A DNA stretch of 64,000 nucleotides from Erythrobacter sp. YJ-T3-07 (GCF_015999305.1 NZ_JAEAGP010000001.1:1364001-1428000); one strand, 5' to 3'; numbered from the stretch's first letter, positions 38,222 through 47,845 are shown. Numbers and translations: made by a program. The notes: a model not told the origin generated them from the letters alone.

Positions 38222-39481
38222 ATGCGCCGCGTCGTTGTAACCGGTCTTGGCCTTGTCACCCCGCTGGGCGGCGATGTCGAAACCTCGTGGAAGAACCTTA
38301 TTGCCGGCAAGAGCGGGGCGGGGCCGATCACCCGCTTCGACGCTTCCAACCAGAAGGCGACCATCGCCTGCGAGGTGAAGGGCAAGGATCACGAATGGGG
38401 CTTCGATCCCGACAAGCGGGTCGACACCAAGATCCAGCGTCAGGTGGATCCCTTCATCGTCTACGGCCTCGATGCCGCAGGCCAGGCGATCGAAGACGCG
38501 GGCCTGACCGAAATGGATCAGGCAACAAAGGAACGCGCCGGCGTCTCCATCGGTGCGGGTATCGGCGGCCTGCCGGGGATCGAATATGAATCGGTCAACC
38601 TGCACGAGCGTGGCCCGGGCCGCGTTAGCCCGCACTTCGTCCACGGGCGGATCATCAACCTCATCAGCGGGCAGGTTTCGATCCGTTACGGCCTGATGGG
38701 GCCCAACCACGCCGTGGTCACCGCCTGCTCGACCGGCGCGCACTCGATCGGCGATGCGGCCCGCATGATTCGCGACGATGATGCGGACATCATGCTGGCC
38801 GGTGGTTCAGAATCGACCATCAACCCGCTCGGCATTGCGGGCTTCGCGCAGGCGCGCGCGCTCAACACCGGGTTCAACGACCGGCCCGAACAGGCAAGCC
38901 GCCCCTATGACCGCAATCGCGAAGGCTTCGTGCTGGGCGAAGGTGCGGGCGTGGTCGTGCTGGAAGAATACGAGCACGCCAAGGCGCGCGGCGCCAAGAT
39001 CTACGCCGAAGTGGTCGGTTACGGCCTGTCGGGCGATGCCTACCACGTCACCGCGCCGCATCCCGAAGGCAAGGGCGCGGAACTCTCGATGCGGATGGCG
39101 CTGCGCAAGGCGGGATTCGAGCCGGGCGATATCGACTACATCAATGCCCACGGCACCTCGACCATGGCCGACACGATCGAACTCGCCGCAGCCAAGCGCG
39201 TGTTCGGCGACGATCTGGGCGGTGCTTCGATGTCGAGCACCAAGTCCGCCATCGGACACCTGCTCGGCGGCGCAGGCGCGGTCGAGAGCATCTTCTGCAT
39301 CCTCGCCATCCGCGACCAGATCGTGCCGCCCACGCTCAACCTCGACGATCCCGACGAGGGGACCGAGGGTGTCGATCTGGTGCCGCACACCGCGAAGAAG
39401 CGCGAAGTGAACGCTGTGCTCAACAACAGCTTCGGCTTCGGTGGCACCAATGCCAGCCTCGTGATGCGGAAGATCGACTGA
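38222..39481 (+). CDS. fabF: 3-oxoacyl-[ACP] synthase II
   Basis: Condensing enzyme of fatty acid elongation. The 419-residue thiolase-fold protein has catalytic Cys169 in TACSTGAHSIG, and the two histidines in INAHGTST and the later SAIGHLLGGAG segment. The start at 38222 (MRRVVVTGLGLVTPLG) follows a GGAG site; the longer in-frame start overlaps the upstream hairpin. The stop overlaps the mltG start (TGATG). Confidence 0.96.
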   Translation: MRRVVVTGLGLVTPLGGDVETSWKNLIAGKSGAGPITRFDASNQKATIACEVKGKDHEWGFDPDKRVDTKIQRQVDPFIVYGLDAAGQAIEDAGLTEMDQATKERAGVSIGAGIGGLPGIEYESVNLHERGPGRVSPHFVHGRIINLISGQVSIRYGLMGPNHAVVTACSTGAHSIGDAARMIRDDDADIMLAGGSESTINPLGIAGFAQARALNTGFNDRPEQASRPYDRNREGFVLGEGAGVVVLEEYEHAKARGAKIYAEVVGYGLSGDAYHVTAPHPEGKGAELSMRMALRKAGFEPGDIDYINAHGTSTMADTIELAAAKRVFGDDLGGASMSSTKSAIGHLLGGAGAVESIFCILAIRDQIVPPTLNLDDPDEGTEGVDLVPHTAKKREVNAVLNNSFGFGGTNASLVMRKID

Positions 39482-40443
39482 TGTTTCGCGCGCTCGCAGC
39501 GCTGGTGCTGATTGCGCTCGCGCTCGGCGCAGGCTGGTTCGCGTGGGGCTGGTATGGTGCCGGCCCCACGCAGCAGGACACCTCGTTCATCGTTCGCTCG
39601 GGCTCGACCCTCACGGGCGTCGCGCAGCAGCTGGAAGACGAGGGGCTGATTCGCAGCCATGAATCCTTCCTGCTGCGGGCGAAGATCATGGGCGGCGACG
39701 ATCCGATCAAGGCGGGCGAGTTCCTGATGCCGGGCGCCGCCAGCCCTGCGACGATCCTCGACACGCTGCAGCATGGCGAGGTGATCCGCCGGTTCGTGAC
39801 CATTCCCGAAGGCACGCCTTCGATCCTGGTCTACGAAACGCTGATGGCAGAGGATCTGCTGACCGGGGAAATCCCGGTGCCCAAGGAAGGCAGCGTGCTG
39901 CCCGACACCTATGATTTCGAGCGTGGTGAAGATCGCGCGGCGGTGCTCGCCCGCATGCAGGCGGCAATGCGCAATTACCTCGCCGAAGCATGGCCGAGGC
40001 GCGCGAAGGAAATCGCGGTCGACAATATCGAGGATGCGGTGACGCTCGCCTCGATCGTCGAGAAGGAAACCGGCGTGCCCGAAGAACGGCGCATGGTCGC
40101 CGGGCTCTATTCCAACCGGGTGAAGGACGGGATGCTGCTGCAGGCCGATCCGACGATCATCTACCCGATCACCAAGGGCAAGCCGCTGGGCCGCCGCATC
40201 CGCCAGTCGGAGATCGCGGCGGTGAACGGCTACAACACCTACACCAGAGTTGGCCTGCCGACCGGGCCGATCACCAATCCGGGGCGCGAGGCGATCGCGG
40301 CGGTACTCAATCCGGCGGAAACCGACGCGCTCTTCATGGTCGCCGATGGTTCGGGCGGGCACGTATTCTCCTCTACGCTGGAGGAGCACAACGCCAATGT
40401 CGCCAAGTGGTACAGGCTGCGCCGCGAACGGGGCGAAATGTAG
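39481..40443 (+). CDS. mltG: Endolytic murein transglycosylase MltG
   Basis: Inner-membrane lytic transglycosylase that cuts nascent glycan strands and sets their length. The 320-residue protein has one N-terminal helix (residues 4-26), a LysM-like subdomain (SFIVRSGSTLTGVAQQL) and the YceG domain. The catalytic Glu lies in ASIVEKETG. Later LPTGPITNPG and HVFSSTLEEHN motifs are characteristic. The fabF-mltG coupling by overlapping codons is a common bacterial arrangement. Confidence 0.94.
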   Translation: MFRALAALVLIALALGAGWFAWGWYGAGPTQQDTSFIVRSGSTLTGVAQQLEDEGLIRSHESFLLRAKIMGGDDPIKAGEFLMPGAASPATILDTLQHGEVIRRFVTIPEGTPSILVYETLMAEDLLTGEIPVPKEGSVLPDTYDFERGEDRAAVLARMQAAMRNYLAEAWPRRAKEIAVDNIEDAVTLASIVEKETGVPEERRMVAGLYSNRVKDGMLLQADPTIIYPITKGKPLGRRIRQSEIAAVNGYNTYTRVGLPTGPITNPGREAIAAVLNPAETDALFMVADGSGGHVFSSTLEEHNANVAKWYRLRRERGEM

Positions 40444-40452
40444 CCGCGCTCG

Positions 40453-40974
40453 ATGGGCGATCCCCCGCTGATCCTGACCGCCCAATTGCCCGCAGACGTG
40501 CAAAGCTGGGCAACCGCGCTGCGGACAGAGCATTTCCCGCCGGAGCGCAATTACCTCGCGGCGCACGTAACGCTGTTTCACGCACTGCCGGGCTTCTGCG
40601 AGGGCGAAGCGATCCAGCACATGCGCCAGCTGGCGAGTGAATTTGCGCCGGTGGAGGGCCGAATCGCCGGGGTGATGTCGCTCGGCGGGGGCACCGCCAT
40701 CCGGCTCGAAAGCGAGGGCATGCTGAGCCTTCGCGCAATGCTTGCCGAGCATTTTCACGGTCTTCTGACCGAGCAGGACCAAGGCGGCAAGCGCCTCCAT
40801 GTGACTGTGCAGAACAAGGTCTCCGGCAGACAGGCGAAGGCGCTGCAGGCCGAGCTTGCCCCGCAGGTCGAACCGCGCGACTTCGCCTTTCGCGGCCTTG
40901 GCCTGCACCGCTATCTGGGTGGTCCGTGGGAGTTGGTGGAGGACGTCAATTTCCGGGGAAGGGCACGCGCCTGA
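40453..40974 (+). CDS. 2H phosphoesterase / 2'-5' RNA ligase family protein
   Basis: 173-residue protein with two HxT motifs at His38-Val-Thr40 and His116-Val-Thr118, the catalytic pair of the 2H phosphoesterase superfamily (LigT/ThpR-like). Relatives hydrolyse cyclic phosphodiesters on RNA ends or nucleotides. It lies 10 bases after mltG and so may share its transcript. It is of note that an RNA 3'-cyclic-phosphate repair locus (rtcR-rtcBA) starts just 200 bases downstream. Confidence 0.8.
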   Translation: MGDPPLILTAQLPADVQSWATALRTEHFPPERNYLAAHVTLFHALPGFCEGEAIQHMRQLASEFAPVEGRIAGVMSLGGGTAIRLESEGMLSLRAMLAEHFHGLLTEQDQGGKRLHVTVQNKVSGRQAKALQAELAPQVEPRDFAFRGLGLHRYLGGPWELVEDVNFRGRARA

Positions 40975-40994
40975 TCGCGCATCAACACAGCGCC

Positions 40995-41022
40995 TTGACC
41001 GCCGCGCAACCGCGCCCTAAGA
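40995..41022 (+). promoter_or_regulatory. Possible tRNA-Met promoter
   Basis: TTGACC at 40995-41000 and CTAAGA at 41017-41022 with a 16-base spacer, 67 bases before the tRNA. Plausible, but the -10 box is poor. Confidence 0.3.
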
Positions 41023-41088
41023 GCGCCGCCTGCCGTCGAGCTAACCGCTCCGGCAGGCCTCATACCTTACCTGGTATGGCAAGATTGG

Positions 41089-41165
41089 GGCGGAGTAGCT
41101 CAGGTGGTTAGAGCAGCGGAATCATAATCCGCGTGTCGGGGGTTCGAGTCCCTCCTCCGCTACCA
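41089..41165 (+). tRNA. tRNA-Met (elongator type, anticodon CAT)
   Basis: Full cloverleaf: acceptor GGCGGAG with CTCCGCT (first pair G-U), D-arm GCTC/GAGC, anticodon loop ATCATAA with CAT, T-loop TTCGAGT, and encoded CCA at 41163-41165. The paired first position and lack of three G-C pairs in the anticodon stem argue against the initiator. A lysidine-modified tRNA-Ile(CAT) cannot be wholly excluded. Confidence 0.93.
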
Positions 41166-41179
41166 TTTTACCAGTCGAT

Positions 41180-42775
41180 TCAGCGCGCGCGCACCTCGTC
41201 GAACGACAGTCCGAACTTCATCAGGTATTTGCGCAGCCGGTCGGCGTCGTTGGTCGAGCTTCTGCTTTGCCGCGAGACCGCAAAGAGATCTCGCCCCGCC
41301 GCCGAAAGGCTGGCGCTGTGCCGGCAGACCTTCACCACTTCGGAGAGTTGCGCACGGTCGAAGGGATCGATTCGCGTGAGCCGCTCGGCCCCCAGAATGG
41401 CCGAAAGTTGAGTGTCGTCATCATCACCGCGGTCGCTAGTCCAGAGCCGTTGCAGCCTGGCGACTTCCATATCCACCGTCTTGCGGTCGATCCTGCCATC
41501 CGGGCTCAGGGTCGCCATGCGGGTGATGCTCGCCGAGAGGTCGCGGAAATTGCCGCTCCAGATCGCATTCGGGCCGGTCGCGAAAGCGAGATATCTCTCT
41601 CGCGCTTCCTTGTTGAAGGTCACGCGCGTGTCTTCCGCCGCAGCATACCGCTCCAGCTCGTAGTCGATATTGGGCTCTATATCCTCCTTGCGGTCGGCAA
41701 GGCCGGGCAGATGGAACGTCCACAGGTTGAGGCGGGCGAACAGGTCGTCGCGGAATGCGCCGCTCGCGACCGCGTCGATAAGGTTCAGGTTGGTCCCTGC
41801 GATGAGTTGGAACTTGCTGGACGCCTCCTTGTCCGAACCCATGGGGAGAAATCGCTTTTCCTCGATCGCGCGCAGGATCATCGCCTGCTCGTCGAGGCCC
41901 AGCTCGCCGATCTCGTCGAGGAACAGCATCCCGCCATCGGCGCTGCGCAAAAGGCCTGCGCGATCCGCTACCGCGCCGGTAAAGGCGCCCTTGCGATGGC
42001 CGAACAGCGCCGACATCGCATTGTCGCCTTTGAGCGTCGCGCAGTTCACCTCAACGAACGGGCCGGAAAGCTGGTGCTTCTCCGCCTTCAATTCGTAGAT
42101 CCGTCGCGCCAGCAGGCTCTTGCCCGCGCCCGTCGGGCCCATCAGCAAAAGCGGGGCGGAGGATCGCGTGGCGACCTGCTCGATCTCGTCGATTATCGTG
42201 TTGAAGGCCGCGTTGCGCGTCTCGATACCGCCCTTGAGGAAGGACGTGCTTTCGCGGCTGCTCGCGGCAAAGCGCTGCGCGATGCTGTCGTAACGCGAAA
42301 GATCGAGGTCGATTGCATTCCAACTGCCGGACGGATCGGGTTGGCCACGCCGGGGCTGCGTTTGCAGAAGCTTGCCCGGAATGAAGCGCGCCTCTGTCAG
42401 GAGGAACAGGCAGATCTGCGCTACGTGCGTGCCGGTGGTGATGTGGACCAGGTAATCCTCATGCTCGGGGTCGAAGGGGAAGCCCTGCGCGAAATCGAGC
42501 AGTTCGGTGTAGACCTCCTCGAAATCCCAGGCGTCGTCGAAATTGATCCGGTGAGGTTCGACCGAAGTCTCCGGTGAGACCGAGGCGATATCCTGCGTGA
42601 TGAAGCGGGCAAGGCTCTCGTGCTTTTCCCCGTGCAGGAGGATGAGCCGATCGACCCGCAGGTCTTGCTGCATGCACAATCCGATGGTCGGTCGCCACTT
42701 CTGCCAGCGCGAGGAATCGCGCTTGCTCGCATCGAGAGTGGAACCGAGGAAACCGATGACTGTGTTTTTCGCCAT
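41180..42775 (-). CDS. rtcR: Sigma-54-dependent regulator RtcR (CARF domain)
   Basis: 531-residue activator of the RNA repair operon. The N-terminal CARF-like domain (GFLGSTLD, WRPTIGLC, HITTGTHVAQIC) is thought to sense RNA ends. The AAA+ domain has Walker A GPTGAGKS (213-220), the sigma-54-contacting GAFTGA loop (263-268) and Walker B LFLDEIG (285-291). The C-terminus is a helix-turn-helix. It closely follows the E. coli RtcR layout and is divergent from rtcB, its expected target. Confidence 0.95.
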   Translation of the reverse strand: MAKNTVIGFLGSTLDASKRDSSRWQKWRPTIGLCMQQDLRVDRLILLHGEKHESLARFITQDIASVSPETSVEPHRINFDDAWDFEEVYTELLDFAQGFPFDPEHEDYLVHITTGTHVAQICLFLLTEARFIPGKLLQTQPRRGQPDPSGSWNAIDLDLSRYDSIAQRFAASSRESTSFLKGGIETRNAAFNTIIDEIEQVATRSSAPLLLMGPTGAGKSLLARRIYELKAEKHQLSGPFVEVNCATLKGDNAMSALFGHRKGAFTGAVADRAGLLRSADGGMLFLDEIGELGLDEQAMILRAIEEKRFLPMGSDKEASSKFQLIAGTNLNLIDAVASGAFRDDLFARLNLWTFHLPGLADRKEDIEPNIDYELERYAAAEDTRVTFNKEARERYLAFATGPNAIWSGNFRDLSASITRMATLSPDGRIDRKTVDMEVARLQRLWTSDRGDDDDTQLSAILGAERLTRIDPFDRAQLSEVVKVCRHSASLSAAGRDLFAVSRQSRSSTNDADRLRKYLMKFGLSFDEVRAR

Positions 42776-42842
42776 TCTTATCTAGTAGGATAAAATGGTA
42801 TATATTGCGATAGGAAAGGCTATCGTCCCACTTGGGTTTCTT

Positions 42843-42860
42843 TCTGCACGAGAATTGCAT
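42843..42860 (+). promoter_or_regulatory. Candidate sigma-54 promoter upstream of rtcB (distal)
   Basis: tctGCACGagaaTTGCAt matches the -24/-12 consensus TGGCACG-N4-TTGCW except that the first of the GG pair is T. It would start transcription near 42870. It is preceded by 65 bases of AT-rich DNA up to the rtcR start, which could hold RtcR sites. Confidence 0.5.
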
Positions 42861-42913
42861 TATCGCGTTATAAAACAGATGGTTGAGTAAGTTTTTCGCG
42901 CGCAATCTCCAAG

Positions 42914-42930
42914 TTGGCATGGGCGGTGCA
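42914..42930 (+). promoter_or_regulatory. Candidate sigma-54 promoter upstream of rtcB (proximal)
   Basis: TTGGCATGggcgGTGCA has the invariant GG and GC dinucleotides separated by exactly ten bases. One -12 base (G for T) and one -24 base (T for C) differ from consensus. It is an alternative to the distal candidate and lies 97 bases before the rtcB ATG. Confidence 0.45.
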
Positions 42931-43026
42931 AATGAAGTTGCGTCGGGACCATCGAACGCCCGACATATGCGGCTGGGGTGGTCGGAATGGGCCGGCCACC
43001 CCCGAGCCTGCCAGAGGATTTTGACG

Positions 43027-44253
43027 ATGCAGCAGACCGGCTACGAATTTCACGCCGTCGAGGGCGGGGTCCCGATCAAGATGTGGACCCGTAATGTGCC
43101 TGTCGATGACAAGGCGCGCGACCAGCTCTCGCGCGCGGCAAAGATGCCCTTCATCTTCAAGCATGTGGCCGCGATGCCCGACGTGCATGTCGGGATCGGC
43201 GCGACCGTCGGCTCGGTAATCCCGACCAAGGGTGCGGTGATCCCGGCTGCGGTCGGGGTGGATATCGGCTGCGGCATGATGGCTGCGCGCACCTCGCTGG
43301 TGGCGAGCGACCTGCCCGACAACCTCGAAGGCATCCGTTCCGCGATCGAAAAGGCCGTGCCGCATGGGCGGTCTGCCGGGCGCGGCGGGCGCGACAAGGG
43401 TGCATGGGGCGATCCGCCGCCCGAAACGATCGAGGCGTGGGCGACGCTCGTCCACCGGTTCGACCGGATCGTGGCGAAGTATCCCAAGCTGGAGCGGGCC
43501 AACCACCTCGTCCATCTCGGGACGCTCGGCACGGGCAACCACTTCATCGAGCTGTGCCTGGATCAGGACCAGCGCGTTTGGGTGATGCTCCATTCGGGCA
43601 GCCGCGGCGTGGGCAACGCGATCGGCCGGTTCTTCATCGAACTGGCGAAGCAGGACATGCGCAAGTGGCATATCAACCTGCCCGACGAGGATCTCGCTTA
43701 CTTCCCGGAAGGGACCGACCATTTCGACGATTACGTTGAGGCGGTCGAGTGGGCGCAGGACTTCGCCAAGCTCAACCGGCGCGTGATGATGACGCATGTC
43801 ATCGCCGCGCTGCGCGGGCAGATCGCCAAGCCCTTCCAGGCCGAACTCGAAGCGGTGAACTGCCATCACAACTACGTGACGCGCGAGAACCACTTCGGCG
43901 AGAACGTGCTGGTGACTCGCAAGGGCGCGGTGCGTGCGGCCAGGGGCACGATGGGCATCATCCCGGGTTCGATGGGCGCGAAGAGCTTCATCGTGCGCGG
44001 GCTGGGCAATGCGGACAGCTTCGACAGCTGCTCGCATGGCGCAGGCCGGATCATGTCGCGGACCGAGGCGAAGAAGGCAGTGACGCTCGACGAGCACATC
44101 GCCGATACTGCCGGGGTCGAATGTCGCAAGGACATCGGCGTGATCGACGAGACGCCCAAGGCTTACAAGCCGATCGACGCCGTGATGGCCGCACAGGCCG
44201 ATCTGGTCGAGATCGTGCATACGCTCAAGCAGGTGGTGTGCGTGAAGGGGTAA
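43027..44253 (+). CDS. rtcB: RNA-splicing/repair ligase RtcB
   Basis: GTP- and Mn2+-dependent ligase that joins 2',3'-cyclic phosphate (3'-P) ends to 5'-OH RNA ends. The 408-residue protein has the metal site in VGVDIGCGMMA (Asp79, Cys82), HLGTLGTGNHFIEL, HSGSRGVGN and NCHHNY. The guanylylated His is near 337 in SHGAGRIMSR. The start at 43027 follows agagga and gives the usual N-terminus; a frame from 42883 is longer but would overlap the proximal promoter candidate. Confidence 0.95.
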   Translation: MQQTGYEFHAVEGGVPIKMWTRNVPVDDKARDQLSRAAKMPFIFKHVAAMPDVHVGIGATVGSVIPTKGAVIPAAVGVDIGCGMMAARTSLVASDLPDNLEGIRSAIEKAVPHGRSAGRGGRDKGAWGDPPPETIEAWATLVHRFDRIVAKYPKLERANHLVHLGTLGTGNHFIELCLDQDQRVWVMLHSGSRGVGNAIGRFFIELAKQDMRKWHINLPDEDLAYFPEGTDHFDDYVEAVEWAQDFAKLNRRVMMTHVIAALRGQIAKPFQAELEAVNCHHNYVTRENHFGENVLVTRKGAVRAARGTMGIIPGSMGAKSFIVRGLGNADSFDSCSHGAGRIMSRTEAKKAVTLDEHIADTAGVECRKDIGVIDETPKAYKPIDAVMAAQADLVEIVHTLKQVVCVKG

Positions 44254-44294
44254 TTCTCTTCACGCCGCCATTCTCGAAATCTGGAATTGGAAAA

Positions 44295-45311
44295 ATGATC
44301 ATCATCGACGGCTCCGAAGGGGAAGGGGGCGGGCAGATTCTGCGCAATGCATGCGCGCTGTCGCTCGTCACGGGAGAGCCTTTCATCATCGAGAAAATCC
44401 GCGGTCGGCGAGACCAGCCGGGGCTGATGCGCCAGCACCTCACCGCAATCGAGGCGGCTTGCACTATCGGCGGAGCGCAGTGCGAGGGGTTGGAGCTTGG
44501 CTCCAACCGGATCGCCTTCAGGCCCGGAAGTGTGATGCCGGGCGAGTATCGCTTTGCTGTGGGTACCGCAGGCTCGACCGCGCTCGTCCTCCAGACGGTG
44601 CTCGTTCCGCTGGCGCTGGTGGACAAGCCGTCGCGCCTCGTGATCGAGGGCGGCACGCATGCCAGCATGGCGCCGCCGTTCGACTTCATCGAAAAATGCT
44701 TCCTGCCGGTGTTCGAACGGATGGGGCCGCGTGTGTCCACGCGGATCAAGCGACATGGCTTCTTCCCGCGCGGTGGTGGGCGGATCGAAATCGATATCGA
44801 GCCTGCTCCGCTGCGTCGGATCGAGTGCATCGAGCGGGGGCAGCCACAGGGGCGTGAAGGAACCGTTCTGCTCGCTTCGCTTGATGATCAGATTGCGCAC
44901 CGCATTCGCAAGGCGGCGCTGAAGAATCTGCCGGATTGGCCCGAAGACCGGATTACGCTCCGCGAACTGCCTGCCGATCAGGGGCCTGGCGTTGCGCTTG
45001 TCCTCGCCTCATCGTTCGACAATGTAACCGAGGTCGTCTCCGGATTCGGCAAACTCGGCCTGTCCGCAGAACGGATCGGGGCGACTGCGGGCAAGCGGAT
45101 GGCAGGATACGAGGCGTCGAAGGCGTTCGCGGGGCCTTATCTTCAGGACCAGTTGCTGTTGCCGATGGCGTTGGCGGGTGGTGGTGCGTTCACCAGCGTG
45201 AAGATCAGCGACCATACGAGAACAGCGGCCGAAACCATCGCGAGGTTCACTGGCCGGACGACCCGTTTTGAGCAGGACGGCGAGGGTCGCCAGCTCGTGC
45301 GGATCGCATAA
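44295..45311 (+). CDS. rtcA: RNA 3'-terminal phosphate cyclase RtcA
   Basis: Uses ATP to convert RNA 3'-phosphate ends to 2',3'-cyclic phosphates, the substrate form for RtcB-type ligation. The 338-residue protein starts MIIIDGSEGEGGGQILRNA and contains HGFFPRGGG and the C-terminal QLLLPMALAGGG segment. The His in ISDHTRTAAE fits the adenylylation residue. It lies 41 bases after rtcB with a GGAAA ribosome site and is in the same operon. Confidence 0.95.
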   Translation: MIIIDGSEGEGGGQILRNACALSLVTGEPFIIEKIRGRRDQPGLMRQHLTAIEAACTIGGAQCEGLELGSNRIAFRPGSVMPGEYRFAVGTAGSTALVLQTVLVPLALVDKPSRLVIEGGTHASMAPPFDFIEKCFLPVFERMGPRVSTRIKRHGFFPRGGGRIEIDIEPAPLRRIECIERGQPQGREGTVLLASLDDQIAHRIRKAALKNLPDWPEDRITLRELPADQGPGVALVLASSFDNVTEVVSGFGKLGLSAERIGATAGKRMAGYEASKAFAGPYLQDQLLLPMALAGGGAFTSVKISDHTRTAAETIARFTGRTTRFEQDGEGRQLVRIA

Positions 45312-45554
45312 GAAGGGGAAACCGGCGCAGGATTGGGTCATGATCGGCGTCTCGGTGCACGAGCCCCTTTTTGCGCCTACGAGCCCTCGAATCCCGTTTG
45401 TCCGTACTTGCTTGAGCGAATGCGCTTTGAGGGCATGTGGACGCCCCGGGCGAGCGGGTGTGCAGAACTGGAAGAGGTATGTTCCGCGTTCTGCGGTGAG
45501 GGACTAGGGCGCTCGCGCGCCAGATTGCGGCGTGTCCTCATCGACGAGTTTCTT

Positions 45555-47795
45555 ATGAAATCCTCCGGTTACGCCGTCTTCTCGCTGGTTGCCTGCGGCA
45601 TCCCCGCTGGTGCCATGGCACAGGAGGCAAACGAGGAGTTCCGCTCCGGCAGCGAGGCGATCGTGGTCACTGCCACGCGGCAACCCCTTTTGATCGAGCG
45701 TGTCCCCGGCTCGGTCCTGCTGCTCGATGAAACCGCGCTTGAGCAGGCGGAGGGGGCCACAGGTGCCGAAGACCTCGCCGAACTGCTCCCCGGGGTCGAA
45801 GCCGCGGTGGCGAACGGGACCCAGGTTGCCTTCCAGATTCGCGGCATCGGGGCGGTCGACCATCAGGCGCTGACCCCGACCGCGGCTGCCGTTTATGCCG
45901 ATGGCGTCTTCCAGGCGACCAACGTGCAGACCAGCGCGCTGCTTTACGACCTTGAACGGGTCGAGGTCCTGAAGGGGCCGCAGGGCGCGCTTTACGGGCG
46001 CAATGCGTCTGCCGGGGCGGTCAATCTCATCAGTCGTCCGCCCGATGCCGAGGGCGCGAATTACGCGCGCCTGGGATACGGGAATTTCGACCGCGTCGAT
46101 ATCGATGCAGCGTTCGGCGGACGCATCGGCGAAGGGGCCTATGCGCGTCTTGCGACCACTTATGTTCGTCGCTCGCCGGTGCTGGAGAATGTCGCCGGTC
46201 CGGCCGAGGCTGGCGGAGAAACCGATGAGTTTGGCATTCGCCTTTCGACATTGCTCGACCGCGGCGGGCCGAGCCTGCTGCTGCGCGGGCACTACGAGCA
46301 AGACAGAGGCATCAACACGATGCCCCGCAACTCCTCGCTCGAGCTCGGGAAGCATCAGATCGAATCCGCGGGCGATGGCGTGCAGGACAGCGACAACGCC
46401 TTCTATGGCGTGACGGCGGAGTACACGGCGCCTCTGGGCGATTGGGAGCTGTTCTCGCTCACCGCCTTCGAAGGTTACCGCCAGAATTACGGGTTCGACT
46501 TCGACGGAACGGCGGCGCCTTTCGGCGACCCCTCGTCGAATGCCAATCTCTCCTATGCGCGCGACTTTGCGCAATTCTCCGAGGAAGCGCGGCTGAGCCG
46601 GCAGTTTACCGGCGGGTCGGTGCTGCTGGGCCTCTCAGCCTCTCTGGAGGATTTCAGCCAGCGCTACACCATCTGGTGCGGCGAACTCGATCCGCAGACG
46701 CTGGTCGGCTCGTGCGACTATGTCGGTGCGCCAGGTCGTGTGGGGCCGACGCCGGCCAGCACTTCGCCCGCTGCGACGCTGGTCACCGATATTGCGCAAG
46801 AGCGCGCGTCGCTCGCCGCGTTCACCTACAACACGATCGAACTGACCGAGCGGTTGACGCTCACCGCCGGGCTTCGCCTGACCTACGAGGATATTCGCGG
46901 GCAGGGGGAGGGTGTGCATGTGTTCCGCGACGGGGTGCGCGCGCTCAACAACCGCGATGGCCTTGGCCCGGCAATTGGCGGCAATGTGATCGAGACGACC
47001 CGGCTTAGCGGTAACGCCGCGCTGAGCTACGCCTTCGGAGGCGCAAACGCCTATGTCTCCATCGCCAATGGCTACAAGTCGGGCGGCTTCAATGGCGAGA
47101 TCGCGAACAACGCACTGCATTACGCCGACGAAGGACTGTTCGCTGCCGAGACCGTCACGACGATCGAGGCGGGAGTGAAGGGCAAGGCGGCCACGCTGCG
47201 TTATACCCTCGCGGGCTTCTACAGCGATTATCAGGACCCGCAGGCGAGGATCTTCGTCGAATTCGCGCTGCCCGACGGATCGAGCATCGTTTCGAACTCG
47301 CTCTCCAACCTCGATGCGGCGCGATCCTATGGTGTCGAAGCGCAGCTGGGCTGGACGCCCCTGTCTGGCCTCGAGTTTGAACTGGGAGGGGTCTGGAACC
47401 GGGCGCGTATCCGGCAGGATAGCGCGGTGGGCGGGAATGCCGACCTGTATGATGGCCAGCCGCTTCCATTCGCACCGGAATTCTCCGCCAACGCCCGTGT
47501 CGCTTACCAGACTCGGGTGAGCCGCGACGTCCGGCTTGGGCTCAGCGGAAGCGCCAATTTTCGCAGTCGCTTCTATCTCGATCCGTCGGGTCTGCTCGAG
47601 CGCAGCCAGGGCGATGTGCTCACACTGGCAAGCCGTGCAAGCCTGGCCTTCGAGAGGTCAGGGATCGAGATAAGCATCTGGGGCCGCAACCTCACCAACC
47701 GCGACTACGCGGTCTCGGGCTATGGCTTCATCGGTTACAACACCTTCCGTTCGGACCCCCGAACCTTCGGAGGTTCGGTGTCCATCACGTTGTAG
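45555..47795 (+). CDS. TonB-dependent outer-membrane receptor
   Basis: 746-residue receptor with a signal peptide (about 22 residues, ending GAMAQ), a TonB box (EAIVVTATRQ), a plug domain (residues about 35-150) containing VLKGPQGALYGRNASAGAVN, and a beta barrel ending TFGGSVSITL. The Asn-Ala-Ser-Ala-Gly plug motif is frequent in sphingomonad receptors for sugars or aromatics rather than siderophores. The ligand is unknown. The 243 bases upstream show no riboswitch that I can recognise. An earlier in-frame start at 45333 lacks a signal peptide. Confidence 0.9.
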   Translation: MKSSGYAVFSLVACGIPAGAMAQEANEEFRSGSEAIVVTATRQPLLIERVPGSVLLLDETALEQAEGATGAEDLAELLPGVEAAVANGTQVAFQIRGIGAVDHQALTPTAAAVYADGVFQATNVQTSALLYDLERVEVLKGPQGALYGRNASAGAVNLISRPPDAEGANYARLGYGNFDRVDIDAAFGGRIGEGAYARLATTYVRRSPVLENVAGPAEAGGETDEFGIRLSTLLDRGGPSLLLRGHYEQDRGINTMPRNSSLELGKHQIESAGDGVQDSDNAFYGVTAEYTAPLGDWELFSLTAFEGYRQNYGFDFDGTAAPFGDPSSNANLSYARDFAQFSEEARLSRQFTGGSVLLGLSASLEDFSQRYTIWCGELDPQTLVGSCDYVGAPGRVGPTPASTSPAATLVTDIAQERASLAAFTYNTIELTERLTLTAGLRLTYEDIRGQGEGVHVFRDGVRALNNRDGLGPAIGGNVIETTRLSGNAALSYAFGGANAYVSIANGYKSGGFNGEIANNALHYADEGLFAAETVTTIEAGVKGKAATLRYTLAGFYSDYQDPQARIFVEFALPDGSSIVSNSLSNLDAARSYGVEAQLGWTPLSGLEFELGGVWNRARIRQDSAVGGNADLYDGQPLPFAPEFSANARVAYQTRVSRDVRLGLSGSANFRSRFYLDPSGLLERSQGDVLTLASRASLAFERSGIEISIWGRNLTNRDYAVSGYGFIGYNTFRSDPRTFGGSVSITL

Positions 47796-47845
47796 GGCAA
47801 TGCGCTGGATCGAGGGGGCTCGCCGTTATCCGGCTCGCCACCAAT

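Noticed and set aside
39136..40908. 590-residue open frame opposite fabF, mltG and the 2H phosphoesterase gene
   Set aside because: Spans three real genes in antisense; no motif or ribosome site.
41061..41078. Small hairpin catacc-ttacct-ggtatg just before tRNA-Met
   Set aside because: Six-base arms without T run; could be part of the precursor leader but nothing supports a function.
45312..45554. Possible riboswitch (cobalamin or TPP) before the TonB receptor
   Set aside because: No conserved B12-box or thi-box sequence could be recognised.
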